A stretch of 64,000 nucleotides of DNA from Pseudooceanicola antarcticus (GCF_900215355.1 NZ_OBEA01000006.1:269061-333060), one strand, 5' to 3'. Positions 38,544 through 48,343 are shown, counted from the stretch's first letter. Translations and numbers: made by a program. The notes: generated by a model not told the origin, from the sequence alone.

Positions 38544-41500
38544 CCTGCTTTTCTCCGTCCTTGTCGTAGAAGACCGGGTCGACGACCTTCGCCGCGACCG
38601 GCTCTGCGCCCAGTTTCGTCACCTGCACCGTCTCGCCCATGCGATCCGGCCCATGTTTCAGCAGCGCCATGGCGATGCCCCGGCCCAGGGTCGGCGAGTA
38701 GTAGCTGGAGGTGATCCGGCCCTGCATGTTGCGCTGGCCACGATCGTTCTGGCCCGCGTCGAGGATATAGGCGCCGTCCTCCAGCACCATGCCATCCAGG
38801 GTCTCCAGCCCGACCAGCTTCCAGCGGTCGGGGCTGGACAGGTGGCTGCGCAGCTGGCCGCGCTTGCCCAGGAAGTCCTCTTTCTTCTTCGACACCGCCC
38901 AATGCAGATTCAGGTCCTGCGGGGTGACGGTGCCGTCGGTCTCGTCCCCGATCATGATGAAGCCCTTCTCGGCGCGCAGCACGTGCAGCGCCTCGGTGCC
39001 GTAGGGGGCCACGCCCAGGGCCTTGCCGGCCTCCATCAGCGCTTCCCACAGGGCCAGGGTCTGACCGGCGGGCACGCGCAGCTCGTAGCTGAGCTCGCCC
39101 GAGAACGAGATCCGGTAGAGGCGACAGGGTATGCCACCGACCAGGCGGTCGGCCCAGCCGAGGAAGGGCAGCTCGTCCTTGCTGATCTCGGCCGTGCCCA
39201 GGAGCTCCAGCAGCTGGCGGGCCAGCGGACCCACGACGCCGATCTGGCCGTACTGCTCGGTCACGTTGAAGACATGCACCTGCATGTCCCACCATTCGGT
39301 CTGCAGCCATTCCTCCATATGGGCATGGATCGTGTCCGCGCCGCCGGTGGTGGTGTGGCAGAGGAAGGTGTTCTCGTCGATCCGGGCGACCACGCCGTCG
39401 TCGATCAGGAACCCGTTCTCGTTGCACATCAGGCCGTAGCGGCAGCGCCCCGGCTTCAGAGTGGACATCATGTTCGTGTAGAGCATGTCGAGGAACCTGC
39501 CCGCGTCCGGCCCCTTCACCACGATCTTGCCAAGGGTCGAGGCATCCAGCAGGCCGACCTTCTCGCGCACCGTGGTGATCTCGCGGTTGACCGCCTCATG
39601 GGTGCTCTCGCCCGCCTGCGGGAAGGCATAGGGGCGGCGCCAGTGGCCGACCGGCTCCCACTGCACGCCATGGGCTTCGTGCCAGGCATGAAGGGGCGTG
39701 CGGCGCAGCGGCTGGAAGGTCTCTCCCCGGCCCTGGCCCGCGATGGCGCCCATCGAAATGGGCGTGTAGGGCGGGCGGAAGGTAGTGGTGCCGACCTGGG
39801 GGATCGCCTCGTTCAGGCTGTCCGACAGGATCGCCAGACCGTTGATATTGGACAGTTTCCCCTGGTCCGTCGCCATGCCGAGCGTGGTGTAGCGCTTGGC
39901 GTGTTCGACCGACTCGTAGCCCTCTTGCGCAGCCAGCTGGATGTCGCTGACCTTGACGTCGTTCTGGAAGTCCAGCCAGGCCTTGGAGCGCTTGTCGTAG
40001 CTCGCGCCCGCCGGCATGATCCAGACCGGCGCCAGGGGGATCTCGGCGACCTCGCTCACCTCGGGCAGCCCCGAGGGCGTGCCCTCGAAGCCCGCGGCCA
40101 GCGCGGCCGCATGGCCCTGGGCGGCGGCGTCCTTCAGCACCTGCGACAACAGCATCTCGCCATTGGCGGTGCCGGCGCAGCGCACGAAGGCGCGGCCGTC
40201 ATGGCTGGTCGGGGCCTTCTCGGGGTCGGGACGGAACATGGCGTGTTCGGTGTCCCAGTAAAGCTTGCCGCCGCAATGGGACCAAAGGTGGACCACCGGG
40301 GACCAGCCGCCCGACATCGCCACCACGTCGCAGGGGATCGTCTCGATGGTCGAGCCGCTGCCCGCCTGGGCGCAGATCTCGACGCCGGTGACGCGCTTGC
40401 CGCCCAGCACCTTGGCCACGGCGCGGCCCGGCTCGACCCGGATACCCGCCTCGCGCGCGGCAATGGCCAGCGCACCGCCGCCCGCTTCGCGGGCGTCGAG
40501 GATCACGGCCACGTCGAGACCGGCTTCCTTCATGGCGAAGGCGGTGCGATAGGCGTCGTCGTTGTTGGTCACCACGGCGACCCGGTCCCCCGGTGCCACG
40601 CCGAAGTTCACCACGTAGTCGCGCACCGCAGAGGCCAGCATGACCCCCGGCAGGTCGTTGCCCGCAAAGGACAGCGGCCGCTCGATGGCGCCGGTGGCGG
40701 TGATCACCTGGGCGGCACGGATGCGCCACAGGCGATGACGCGGGCCGGACTTGTCGGCGATGTGGTCGGTCAGGCGCTCGTAGCCCAGGATATAGCCGTG
40801 GTCATAGACCCCCGCCCCCATGCAGCGCAGGCGCAGGGTGACATTGGGCAGGCCCTCGAGCTCGGTGACCAGCGCCGCGATATGCTCTTCGGCGCTGACG
40901 CCGCCGATCTCGCCGCCGTCGACCGGGGCGCGGCCGCCCCAATGGGCGGTCTGCTCAAGCACCAGCACCTTCGCGCCGGCGCGACCGGCTTCCAGCGCGG
41001 CGGTCAGACCCGCCACGCCGCCGCCGATGACCAGCACGTCGGCGAAGGTGTAGAGGTGTTCATAGGTATCCGCATCGCGGTCCTTCGGCGCGCGGCCCAG
41101 GCCTGCGGCCTGGCGCACGATGGGCTCGTAGACCTTTTCCCAGAAGCTGCGCGGCCAGAGGAAGGTCTTGTAGTAGAAGCCCGCGGGGAAGAAACGCGAC
41201 AGCTTGGCGTTCACCGCGCCCACGTCGAATTCAAGGCTGGGCCAGTGGTTCTGGCTTTCAGCAGTCAGCCCCTCGAAGAGCTCCTGCGTCGTGGCGCGCT
41301 GGTTCGGCTCGAAATGGCCGTCGGTGCCGATGCCCATCAGGGCATTGGGCTCTTCCGCGCCCGAGGCCACGACGCCGCGCGGCCGGTGATACTTGAAACT
41401 GCGCCCCATCATCACCTGGTCATTGGCCAGCAGGGCAGAGGCGAGCGTATCGCCCTCCATGCCCTTCATACGCTTGCCGTTGAAGGTGAAATCGCGCATC

Positions 41501-41547
41501 GCGCCGCGGTCGATCAGACGTCCGCCTTTCGCAAGCCTGCTGCTCAT
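38536..41547 (-). CDS. soxA: Sarcosine oxidase alpha subunit
   Basis: A 1003-residue subunit. The N-terminal 2Fe-2S-like domain (about 1-95, NGKRMKGMEGDTLASALLAN) is followed by a Rossmann dinucleotide-binding domain (VIGGGVAGLTAALEAGRAG near residue 175), the NAD/non-covalent FAD region, and a C-terminal GcvT-like folate domain (from about residue 600, with TTVREKVGLLDAS). It channels the methylene intermediate to tetrahydrofolate. ATG 41547 has GGAGCAGGGG before it. It lies 38 bp downstream of soxD. Length is normal for the family and no lesion is seen. Confidence 0.95.
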   Translation of the reverse strand: MSSRLAKGGRLIDRGAMRDFTFNGKRMKGMEGDTLASALLANDQVMMGRSFKYHRPRGVVASGAEEPNALMGIGTDGHFEPNQRATTQELFEGLTAESQNHWPSLEFDVGAVNAKLSRFFPAGFYYKTFLWPRSFWEKVYEPIVRQAAGLGRAPKDRDADTYEHLYTFADVLVIGGGVAGLTAALEAGRAGAKVLVLEQTAHWGGRAPVDGGEIGGVSAEEHIAALVTELEGLPNVTLRLRCMGAGVYDHGYILGYERLTDHIADKSGPRHRLWRIRAAQVITATGAIERPLSFAGNDLPGVMLASAVRDYVVNFGVAPGDRVAVVTNNDDAYRTAFAMKEAGLDVAVILDAREAGGGALAIAAREAGIRVEPGRAVAKVLGGKRVTGVEICAQAGSGSTIETIPCDVVAMSGGWSPVVHLWSHCGGKLYWDTEHAMFRPDPEKAPTSHDGRAFVRCAGTANGEMLLSQVLKDAAAQGHAAALAAGFEGTPSGLPEVSEVAEIPLAPVWIMPAGASYDKRSKAWLDFQNDVKVSDIQLAAQEGYESVEHAKRYTTLGMATDQGKLSNINGLAILSDSLNEAIPQVGTTTFRPPYTPISMGAIAGQGRGETFQPLRRTPLHAWHEAHGVQWEPVGHWRRPYAFPQAGESTHEAVNREITTVREKVGLLDASTLGKIVVKGPDAGRFLDMLYTNMMSTLKPGRCRYGLMCNENGFLIDDGVVARIDENTFLCHTTTGGADTIHAHMEEWLQTEWWDMQVHVFNVTEQYGQIGVVGPLARQLLELLGTAEISKDELPFLGWADRLVGGIPCRLYRISFSGELSYELRVPAGQTLALWEALMEAGKALGVAPYGTEALHVLRAEKGFIMIGDETDGTVTPQDLNLHWAVSKKKEDFLGKRGQLRSHLSSPDRWKLVGLETLDGMVLEDGAYILDAGQNDRGQRNMQGRITSSYYSPTLGRGIAMALLKHGPDRMGETVQVTKLGAEPVAAKVVDPVFYDKDGEKQDV

Positions 41548-41584
41548 TGCGCCCCTGCTCCTTTCGTCATCATGCCCAAGCGGC

Positions 41585-41914
41585 TCACGCGATATCGCGC
41601 CATTTGAATCCCGGACGCGCGGCCCGGATCTTTTCCAGAAGCTCTTCCGGCGGACGCGAGGTCTGCGCCGGATAGGTGCCCCAGACTTCCAGCGTCACCG
41701 TGTCCCGCGCTGCATGGAACCACTTGCCGCAGCCCGCCACATGGCGCCAGCGCTCGAAGTGGACACCGCGCGGGTTGACCCGTTCAAACATGTAGTGCTC
41801 GAAGGCGGCATCGTCCGAGGACGGCCCCTCGCGGGTGATATGGGCCTCGCCCCCGCAGTGGAACTCGGTCTCTTCGCCCCGCTGGCCACAGCACGGACAA
41901 TCAAGCAGCAGCAT
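41585..41914 (-). CDS. soxD: Sarcosine oxidase delta subunit
   Basis: A 109-residue zinc-binding subunit. The four zinc ligands are recognisable: the pair in LDCPCCGQRGE, the HCGGEA Cys, and a His-containing segment. The family core NPRGVHFERWRHVAGCGKWF follows. ATG 41914 has GGAGGGCGCG upstream; a TTG-initiated frame four codons earlier is ignored. In most relatives soxD follows soxB directly, but here soxB lies over 1 kb upstream with a small gene on each strand between them. Confidence 0.93.
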   Translation of the reverse strand: MLLLDCPCCGQRGEETEFHCGGEAHITREGPSSDDAAFEHYMFERVNPRGVHFERWRHVAGCGKWFHAARDTVTLEVWGTYPAQTSRPPEELLEKIRAARPGFKWRDIA

Positions 41915-42060
41915 CGCGCCCTCCAAAAGTCTGATCCGGGGAGGAGGCCCCGGCGGTCACGCATGAAAAGAGGCCGCGCGGCGGATGCCGACGGCCTTTC
42001 GGGAAGGCCGCACCGAGCGCACGCGGCGCTCGGGCGGAAAACTGGGGTGCGGCGGAGGTG

Positions 42061-42213
42061 TCAGCCGCCGTCGGGAAGATCGACCTGGATTTCGGGCTCA
42101 TCGGCACCGGGGATCTCACCGCCGCTCGAGACGTACCAGATGACACCGGCGAGCACGACGACGACGGCGCCAAGGATGAAGGCCAGACCATTGTTTCCGG
42201 ATTTCTCAGCCAT
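42061..42213 (-). CDS. Small single-span membrane protein
   Basis: A 50-residue protein: a short polar start MAEKSGNNG, one hydrophobic helix (LAFILGAVVVVLAGVIWYV) and an acidic tail rich in Asp/Glu/Pro. ATG 42213 follows GGAAAGGAAACGAA, a strong ribosome site. The longer frame on this strand is upstream read-through. Small proteins of this layout recur in Rhodobacterales without an assigned role. It is one of two unrelated genes between soxB and soxD. Confidence 0.7.
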   Translation of the reverse strand: MAEKSGNNGLAFILGAVVVVLAGVIWYVSSGGEIPGADEPEIQVDLPDGG

Positions 42214-42485
42214 TTCGTTTCCTTTCCAATTCCTGCGATTGGAAGGGAAACGCGGTTGACCGCCGATGGGTTCCGCACCGGGCGGCAGGCAGCCGACACG
42301 CCGGATGACCCAGCGTAAGCCCTTAGGGAACCAGACGAATGCACGGCGCGTTCTGCTTGAGAATTGAGCGATTGCGCCACTACACCCCATGCGGAGTGGG
42401 GTAGCGTTAACCAAACCACAACATTTTGTGTTACGTATTCAACATGCCCCTGCAGGCATGTCTCAAGCGAGAGAGAGAGCCCCCC

Positions 42486-42887
42486 ATGACGGACATGATC
42501 GACTTCCCGCTCGACACGAAGGCCGATGGCACCCTGGCCCATGCCGGGACGAGCCTGCGGTTCACCCTGCTCGACAGCCTCGACCAGCTGCCGGATCACG
42601 GCGGGCTCTACGTCCTGCTGGGCAGCGATCCCGAGGGCCTGAAGCCGCTGGCCTTCGGCGCCACACACAGCCTGTCGCGGCTGACCCGTGGCAGCGACTT
42701 CGCCGCCGCCCTGCGCGAAGGCTTCTATGCCGTGGGCATCGCCCCTGCCCCGCATGGCGCGGGTGCCCAAGAGATCGTCCGCGCCCTTGGCCGCCGCCAC
42801 CGCGCGCCCATCAACACCCGACAGGAGGCCCTGCGCGCCATCGAGGCCGCGCAGCTGCCCGCCGAGGTGCCGCTGGCTGCGGAGTGA
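42486..42887 (+). CDS. Hypothetical protein, possibly degenerate GIY-YIG-like
   Basis: A 133-residue protein with no certain family. Residues 38-60 read GGLYVLLGSDPEG...LAFGATHSL, spaced like the GIY...YIG motif of GIY-YIG nucleases, and the later EIVRALGRRHRAPINTRQ resembles their Glu...Asn end block. The catalytic signature is degenerate, so nuclease activity is doubtful and the match is by eye. ATG 42486 is chosen after a GAGAGAGAG purine run; a frame from 42426 is possible. It is on the plus strand between soxB and soxD, opposite in direction to the sox genes. Confidence 0.55.
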   Translation: MTDMIDFPLDTKADGTLAHAGTSLRFTLLDSLDQLPDHGGLYVLLGSDPEGLKPLAFGATHSLSRLTRGSDFAAALREGFYAVGIAPAPHGAGAQEIVRALGRRHRAPINTRQEALRAIEAAQLPAEVPLAAE

Positions 42888-42934
42888 TCCGCGCCGGGAC
42901 GTGAGAGAGATCGGGCCAAGCGCCATTCCGGGCC

Positions 42935-44182
42935 TCAATGCGCCACGCCTGCGGCGACGCTCTCGTCGATGAAACGGCCCTCGCGGAAACGCTCCAGCCC
43001 GAAACCGCGGGCCAGCGGCCCCGGCGTGCCCTTGGCCATCATGTCGGCCATGGCCCAGCCAGAGCCGGGAATGGCCTTGAAGCCACCGGTGCCCCAGCCA
43101 CAGTTGATGTAGGTATTGCCCAGCGGCGTGGGCGAGATGATCGGAGAACGGTCCCCGGTCATGTCAACGATGCCGCCCCACTGGCGCAGCATCTTCAGGC
43201 GCGAGATCATCGGGAAGGTCTCGACCAGGGCGCGCACGGTTTCCTCGACATGATGGAAAGAGCCGCGCTGCGTGTAGTTGTTGAACCCGTCGGTCCCGCC
43301 GCCGATCACCATCTCGCCCTTGTCGGACTGGCTGAGGTAGCCATGCACCGTGTTGGCCATGACGACGACGTCCATGCAGGGCTTGATCGGCTCGGACACG
43401 AGGGCCTGCAGGGCGATCGACTCGACCGGCAGACGGAAGCCCGCCATCTCGGCCAGCACACCGGAATGGCCCGCCACGACGATGCCCAGCTTGTCACAGC
43501 CGATGCGGCCCTTGGTGGTCTCCACCCCGGTGACCTTGCCGCCCTCGGACATGACGCCGGTGACTTCGCATTTCTGGATGATGTCCATGCCCATGGCCGA
43601 ACAGGCCCGCGCATAGCCCCAGGCCACGGCGTCATGGCGCGCCGTGCCGCCACGCGCCTGCCAGAGCGCGCCCAGCACCGGGTAGCGCGGCCCGTCGATG
43701 TTGATGATCGGGCAAAGCTCCTTGACCCGCTCGGGGCCGATGAACTCGGTGGTGACGTTCTGGTGGGCGTTGGCATGGGCGGTGCGCATCCAGCCGCGCA
43801 CCTCGTGCTCGGTCTGCGCCAGCATCATGACGCCACGGGGGCTGAACATGATGTTGTAGTTCAGGTCCTGCGACAGGGTCTCGTAGAGCGAACGCGACTT
43901 CTCGAAGATCGCCGCCGAGTCGTCTTCCAGGTAGTTGGAACGGATGATGGTGGTGTTGCGGCCGGTGTTGCCGCCGCCCAGCCAGCCCTTCTCGATCACC
44001 GCGACATTGGTGATGCCGAAGTTCTTGCCAAGGTAATAGGCCGTGGCCAGCCCGTGGCCGCCGGCGCCGACAATGACCACGTCGTAGTGGCTCTTCGGCT
44101 GGGGCGACTTCCAGGCGCGCTCCCATCCGGTGTGGTAGCGGGCGGCTTCGCGGGCAATGGCAAAGGCGGAGTATCTTTTCAT
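42935..44182 (-). CDS. soxB: Sarcosine oxidase beta subunit
   Basis: A 415-residue flavoprotein subunit holding the covalently bound FMN and non-covalent FAD where sarcosine is oxidised. The N-terminal dinucleotide motif is VVIVGAGGHGLATAYYLGK (about residues 35-53), followed by the flavin-handling GGGNTGRNTTIIRSNY and, near the C-terminus, NCGWGTGGFKAIPGSGWA, all typical of SoxB. It lacks its usual neighbour soxD immediately downstream. A separate promoter should lie in 44183-44393, shared divergently with ccmI. Confidence 0.95.
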   Translation of the reverse strand: MKRYSAFAIAREAARYHTGWERAWKSPQPKSHYDVVIVGAGGHGLATAYYLGKNFGITNVAVIEKGWLGGGNTGRNTTIIRSNYLEDDSAAIFEKSRSLYETLSQDLNYNIMFSPRGVMMLAQTEHEVRGWMRTAHANAHQNVTTEFIGPERVKELCPIINIDGPRYPVLGALWQARGGTARHDAVAWGYARACSAMGMDIIQKCEVTGVMSEGGKVTGVETTKGRIGCDKLGIVVAGHSGVLAEMAGFRLPVESIALQALVSEPIKPCMDVVVMANTVHGYLSQSDKGEMVIGGGTDGFNNYTQRGSFHHVEETVRALVETFPMISRLKMLRQWGGIVDMTGDRSPIISPTPLGNTYINCGWGTGGFKAIPGSGWAMADMMAKGTPGPLARGFGLERFREGRFIDESVAAGVAH

Positions 44183-44393
44183 CGGCCTCTCGCAGATCTC
44201 GAGATGAGGGATTCGGGAACACCCGGCGGGCGTCCCTGGCGGTGACCCTAGTCTGTCACGCAGGATAGCCGCGCCTCAATCCGTCGTAATATGCCGTACT
44301 TGCGACATGGGCGCTCAGGGGGCCGGAATGCCCCTTTTGCCGCTGGCGCGGGCAGGTTAGACCAAGTGCAATGATACAAGACAGGTCCCGCCG

Positions 44394-45638
44394 ATGTTCT
44401 TCTGGGTGATCTCCGCCATTCTATCGCTCGTCGTGGCCGCCCTGCTGGGTCGCAGCCTGCTGTCGCGCGACCGGACCGAGCCCCCGGCCGAGGCGCTGGA
44501 CGTGGCCCTCTACCGCGATCAGCTGGCCGAGATCGACCGCGACGTCGCGCGCGGCACCCTGCCGGAAGACGAAGCCGCCCGCACCCGCACCGAGGTCTCG
44601 CGCCGCCTGCTCGCCGCCGATGCCGCCACGCGGGCCGCAGGCGCCAGGGGCACGGCAAAGGGTCCGGGCCGCATCGCGGCCGGGCTGGTGACGCTTCTGG
44701 TCATCGGCGGTGCCTTCGCGCTCTACCTGAGGATCGGCCAGCCGGGCTACCCCGACCTGCCCCGCTCCGAGCGGATCTCTCATGCCCAGGATCTGCTGCA
44801 GGGTCTGCCGACCCAGGCCGAGGCCGAAGCGAACCCCGGAGAGATGATCTTCTCCCCGCCCGAGGCCTCGGCCGAATTCGCCGAGCTGATGCAGAAGCTG
44901 CGCAGCGCCGTCGAAGAGCGCCCCGAGGATATCCGGGGCCTGCGCCTGCTGGCCCGCAACGAGGCCGCCCTTGGCAATTTCACCGAGGCCGCCCGCGCCC
45001 AGGCCCGCGTGCTTGAGCTGGCAGGTGGCGCCGCCTCGGGGCAGGACCACGCCGATTACGCCGACATGCTGATCCTCGCCGCCGGAGGCCGGATCTCAGC
45101 CGAGGCGGCCCAGACGCTGCAGGTGGCCCTGCACAAGGACCCGCGCAACGGCATTGCCACCTATTACTCGGGCCTGCTGATGGCGCGCACCGGGCGGCCC
45201 GACATCGCCTTCCGGCTCTGGGACGGGCTTCTGCGGTCCTCGCCCGAGGACGCGCCCTGGACCCCGCTCATCCGCGCCCAGATCGACCAGGTGGCCGATC
45301 TCGCCGGCGAAACCTCCTACAGCCAGCCCCCCGTTGCCACGCCCCCTGCCGCAACGGCACCCGGCCCCTCTGCCGAGGATATCGAGGCCGCAGGCGCGCT
45401 CTCGGACGAGGACCGCCAGCAGATGATCCGGGGCATGGTCGACGGGCTGGCCGACCGGCTGGCCCGCGAAGGCGGCACGGCCGAGGAATGGGCCCGGCTG
45501 ATCGCCGCGCTCGGCGTGCTGGGCGAGAGCGACCGCGCCGGCGCCATCTACGTTGAATCGCAACAGGTCTTCGCCGGAGATGCCGCAGCGCTTGGCCTTC
45601 TGGCCTCGGCGGCCGAACAGGCAGGAGTGTCGCAATGA
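44394..45638 (+). CDS. ccmI: Cytochrome c biogenesis protein CcmI
   Basis: A 414-residue System I component: two N-terminal membrane helices (residues about 1-20 and about 95-115) separated by a cytosolic loop with the family motif [21 protein letters not shown], then a periplasmic TPR domain that chaperones apocytochrome c. It delivers apocytochrome c to CcmFH. The ribosome site is weak. It lies 31 kb from ccmABCDG but is in an operon with ruvX (ATGA overlap), a frequent Rhodobacterales order. ccmF and ccmH are not in the window. Confidence 0.92.
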   Translation: MFFWVISAILSLVVAALLGRSLLSRDRTEPPAEALDVALYRDQLAEIDRDVARGTLPEDEAARTRTEVSRRLLAADAATRAAGARGTAKGPGRIAAGLVTLLVIGGAFALYLRIGQPGYPDLPRSERISHAQDLLQGLPTQAEAEANPGEMIFSPPEASAEFAELMQKLRSAVEERPEDIRGLRLLARNEAALGNFTEAARAQARVLELAGGAASGQDHADYADMLILAAGGRISAEAAQTLQVALHKDPRNGIATYYSGLLMARTGRPDIAFRLWDGLLRSSPEDAPWTPLIRAQIDQVADLAGETSYSQPPVATPPAATAPGPSAEDIEAAGALSDEDRQQMIRGMVDGLADRLAREGGTAEEWARLIAALGVLGESDRAGAIYVESQQVFAGDAAALGLLASAAEQAGVSQ

Positions 45639-46105
45639 TCTACGAAGAGATCGAGGAATTCGCCGCCGCCCTGCCCCCCATGCGGGCGCTGGCCGGGCTC
45701 GACTTCGGCGAAAAGACCATCGGGGTTGCCGTCTCAGACGGTCTGCTGTCGGTCGCCACGCCGCTGGAGACCATCCGGCGCAAGAAATTCACCCTGGATG
45801 CCGAGGCCCTCATGGCGATCATCGCCAAGCGGGATCTCTGCGGCATCGTGCTGGGGCTGCCGCGCAACATGGATGGCTCCGAGGGGCCGCGCTGCCAGAA
45901 GACCCGCGCCTTCGCCCGCAACCTCGCCCGGCTCACCGAGCTGCCGATCAGCTACTGGGACGAGCGCCTGTCCACCGTCGCCGCCGAACGCGCCCTGCTC
46001 GAGGCCGATACCTCGCGCCGGCGCCGGGCCGAGGTGATCGACCACGTGGCGGCATCCTACATCCTTCAGGGAGCGTTGGATCGCCTGCGCCATCTGCGCG
46101 GATGA
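45635..46105 (+). CDS. ruvX: Putative Holliday junction resolvase / pre-16S rRNA nuclease RuvX (YqgF)
   Basis: A 156-residue RNase H-fold nuclease. The first catalytic Asp is in [18 protein letters not shown], and later blocks [11 protein letters not shown] and [15 protein letters not shown] hold further conserved acidic residues. YqgF/RuvX matures the 5' end of 16S rRNA in E. coli and was originally proposed as a Holliday junction resolvase. It is coupled by ATGA overlaps to ccmI upstream and the DUF1289 gene downstream. Confidence 0.95.
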   Translation: MIYEEIEEFAAALPPMRALAGLDFGEKTIGVAVSDGLLSVATPLETIRRKKFTLDAEALMAIIAKRDLCGIVLGLPRNMDGSEGPRCQKTRAFARNLARLTELPISYWDERLSTVAAERALLEADTSRRRRAEVIDHVAASYILQGALDRLRHLRG

Positions 46106-46341
46106 GCGGCGAGGATTTTCCGCGCCGCAATGGCATCAGCTCGCCCTGCGTGGATATCTGCGTCATCCACCCCGAGGCGCGGCTCTGCACCGGCTGCCTG
46201 CGTTCGATCGACGAGATCGCCGGCTGGGGTCGCATGAGCGAGGAAGAGCGTCAGGCCATCATGGCCGATCTGCCTGCGCGTGGGCCGCTGAAAGCGTCGC
46301 GCAAGGGCGGACGGCGCGGCCGCATGGCGCGCGGTCAGTAG
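46102..46341 (+). CDS. DUF1289 protein
   Basis: A 79-residue protein of the DUF1289 family. Four cysteines follow the family pattern: [20 protein letters not shown], a compact CxxxC...CxxC site likely to bind zinc, followed by [20 protein letters not shown]. The tail is Arg/Lys-rich ([12 protein letters not shown]). ATG 46102 overlaps the ruvX stop. Function is unknown; it is the last gene of the ccmI-ruvX operon. Confidence 0.9.
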   Translation: MSGEDFPRRNGISSPCVDICVIHPEARLCTGCLRSIDEIAGWGRMSEEERQAIMADLPARGPLKASRKGGRRGRMARGQ

Positions 46342-46368
46342 TCCTTCGCCTTCGATGTCCTGAAAGGG

Positions 46369-47178
46369 TCAGGCGGCGGCAGTCTTGCCGCGTGGCGCTT
46401 CCTGCACCAGTTCCACGTGCTTGGCCGAGACCTTGCCCGCGCCCCCATCGACCACCGCGACGACACGCCCGCCGAGGGTGATCAGCGCCGCGCCGGGGCG
46501 GCTGTCGTCGGTGACAATCCCCACCCGGCCGGAGCCCGCGTCCTCGGGGCGATATTCCAGCACGATCTGGTCGCGCGCAGGATCGAAATCAGAGATCACC
46601 GGCGCCGTCTCGATCCCGGCCACCGCAGGGCGCGCGGCGAACTCGGGCGCGGCAGCCTCGGCGGCAGCGGGCTGAGGGGCATCCAGGCTGGAGGCCCAGG
46701 CCTCTTCCAGCGGCGCCTCGAACCCATCCTCGCCCAGAGCCGGAGCCTCGGCAGAGAGCAGCTCGGGGTCGATGGCCTCGTCGTCCTGCATTGCCTCGGC
46801 GATCAGCGCTTCGGTGCGTTCGGGGCTGAGGGAGAATTCCCTGTCGGCCACCCGGTCCTCGGCCAGCCTGTCGCGGTCGCCACTGCGATCCCCGTTTCGA
46901 TCCAGTGTCGCCGAGAGCCGGGCCGCCAGCCCGTCTGCCTCGTCCGCAGCCTCTGCGGAGGCTGTCCCGGAGGTCTCCTCCTGCCCGCCGATCTGGCGGA
47001 TACGGTCGCGCAAGCGGCGCCCCACATCATGTCCGAAGATGCCCACTGACTGGATCTGCTCATCAGCATCCTCGAGCGCGGAGCCGCGCGCCACGGCAGA
47101 GCTGTCACGCTCGCCCTGGTAGGATGTGAAGGCCACGCCGATCGCTGCCAGCGCGACAACTGAGATGAGCTCCAACAT
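46369..47178 (-). CDS. Hypothetical anchored protein with RTX-like C-terminal segment
   Basis: A 269-residue protein. An N-terminal hydrophobic stretch (LELISVVALAAIGVAF) would anchor it or act as a signal. The middle is acidic and low-complexity, likely disordered (residues about 30-190). The C-terminal 75 residues contain VISDFDPARDQIVLEYRPED and a following beta-like ALITLGGRVVAVVDG, resembling the segment that precedes calcium-binding repeats in Rhodobacterales RTX proteins (DFDP..D.I.L.Y). No GGXGXD nonapeptide is present. ATG 47178 has GAGGATC before it. Function unknown. Confidence 0.65.
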   Translation of the reverse strand: MLELISVVALAAIGVAFTSYQGERDSSAVARGSALEDADEQIQSVGIFGHDVGRRLRDRIRQIGGQEETSGTASAEAADEADGLAARLSATLDRNGDRSGDRDRLAEDRVADREFSLSPERTEALIAEAMQDDEAIDPELLSAEAPALGEDGFEAPLEEAWASSLDAPQPAAAEAAAPEFAARPAVAGIETAPVISDFDPARDQIVLEYRPEDAGSGRVGIVTDDSRPGAALITLGGRVVAVVDGGAGKVSAKHVELVQEAPRGKTAAA

Positions 47179-47282
47179 GCGGGATGATCCTCTTGCCGTG
47201 CGGATAATCTGGCAGCCGAATATGGCTGCCCTATGGCCATTTCCGGGGGGAATGCGGCACGGAAACGATCCCGCCGAATGGC

Positions 47283-47331
47283 AGAAATTGTTGCCAAAAT
47301 CTTGCCGAGCTCCGGAATTTCTCAAGATTTT
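47283..47331. promoter_or_regulatory. Two interleaved inverted repeats (possible pseudoknot or operator)
   Basis: Inside the 364-bp divergent gap 47179-47542, AGAAATT (47283-47289) pairs with AATTTCT (47316-47322), while AAAATCTTG (47296-47304) pairs with CAAGATTTT (47323-47331). Both are perfect, and their order is A-B-A'-B', so in RNA they would form a pseudoknot or two exclusive hairpins. The rest of the gap shows no gene. Confidence 0.5.
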
Positions 47332-47542
47332 CTGTGGCCGCAGGCAGGGTAAGAAGACCTCCTTCTGGGAGTGGTGGAGGGCGCCGTCCCCATATCTGGT
47401 AGAAAATGGCAAAAATGCGTCCTGTCACGGCATGGGCCTGCCCCTCTGCGGGAACTGATTTGCGCTTTCCCGTGTCCGGCCGGCTGCCTAGTTTGGCCCG
47501 AGCCCCCACCCCCTGCTGTGCCGTGTCGCCACCGGAGATTCG

Positions 47543-48343
47543 ATGGACCAGACCTTGACCCTGCCCTCTCCACGCCAGCCCATGGCCGCCACGCTGAACC
47601 GCTCGGGCCCGCCCGGCCCCGTGGTTCTGCTGCTGCATGGGTTCACTGGCAGCCGCGACGAAATGCAGATCCCGTCCACCGGAGAAGGTGTCTTCGCCCG
47701 CACCGCACGGCAGCTGGCAGGGGCCGGATACTCCAGCCTGCGCATCGACTTTCGCGGCTCGGGCGAAAGCCAGGGCCAGATGAGCTTTGCCGAGAGCGAT
47801 TTTGAAACGCAGGTGGCGGATGTGCTGTCCGCGCTCGACTGGCTGCGGGCGCAGGGCTACGGCCCGGTCCACCTGCTGGGCTGGAGCCAGGGCGGCATGA
47901 TCGCCTCTCTTGCCGCCGGACGCGGGGCCGAGGTGGGCTCTGTCATCCTGTGGAACGCCGTGGCCGAGCCACAAGAGAGCTTTGGCCGCATCCTTGGCCC
48001 GAAGATGCTGGCGCGCGGCATGGCTGCGGATGATCAAGAGACCCCGGTGGGGATCACCCTGCCCTGGGGGGACCGCGTTAAGCTCGGACGGCAGTTCTTC
48101 CGGCAGCTCGCCAGCCTCGATCCGGTGCAGGAGATCGCCCGCTACCGCGGCCCGCTGATGGTCGCCTGGGGTTCCGCCGATCCGCTGGTGCCCGAGAGCT
48201 CTGCCAGGGCACTTCTTGCCGCCCATGACGGGCCGCAGGCTGCCTATGCCGGCCCCTTCGATCATGCCTTCGACATCCACCACGGCACGCGGGCGCTCGA
48301 TGCGCTGATCGCGCGCAGCATCGCGTTCCTGGACGGTCTCTAG
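47543..48343 (+). CDS. Alpha/beta hydrolase
   Basis: A 266-residue serine hydrolase of the esterase/acylaminoacyl-peptidase-like type. The oxyanion motif is LLHGFTGSRDEM, the nucleophile elbow is GWSQGGMIA (Ser), the acid is likely the Asp of WGSADPLVPE, and the catalytic His is in GPFDHAFDIHH. It is cytosolic with no signal peptide. The closest architecture is an esterase or lysophospholipase; the substrate is unknown. Its 3' end overlaps dusA convergently by four bases. Confidence 0.9.
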   Translation: MDQTLTLPSPRQPMAATLNRSGPPGPVVLLLHGFTGSRDEMQIPSTGEGVFARTARQLAGAGYSSLRIDFRGSGESQGQMSFAESDFETQVADVLSALDWLRAQGYGPVHLLGWSQGGMIASLAAGRGAEVGSVILWNAVAEPQESFGRILGPKMLARGMAADDQETPVGITLPWGDRVKLGRQFFRQLASLDPVQEIARYRGPLMVAWGSADPLVPESSARALLAAHDGPQAAYAGPFDHAFDIHHGTRALDALIARSIAFLDGL

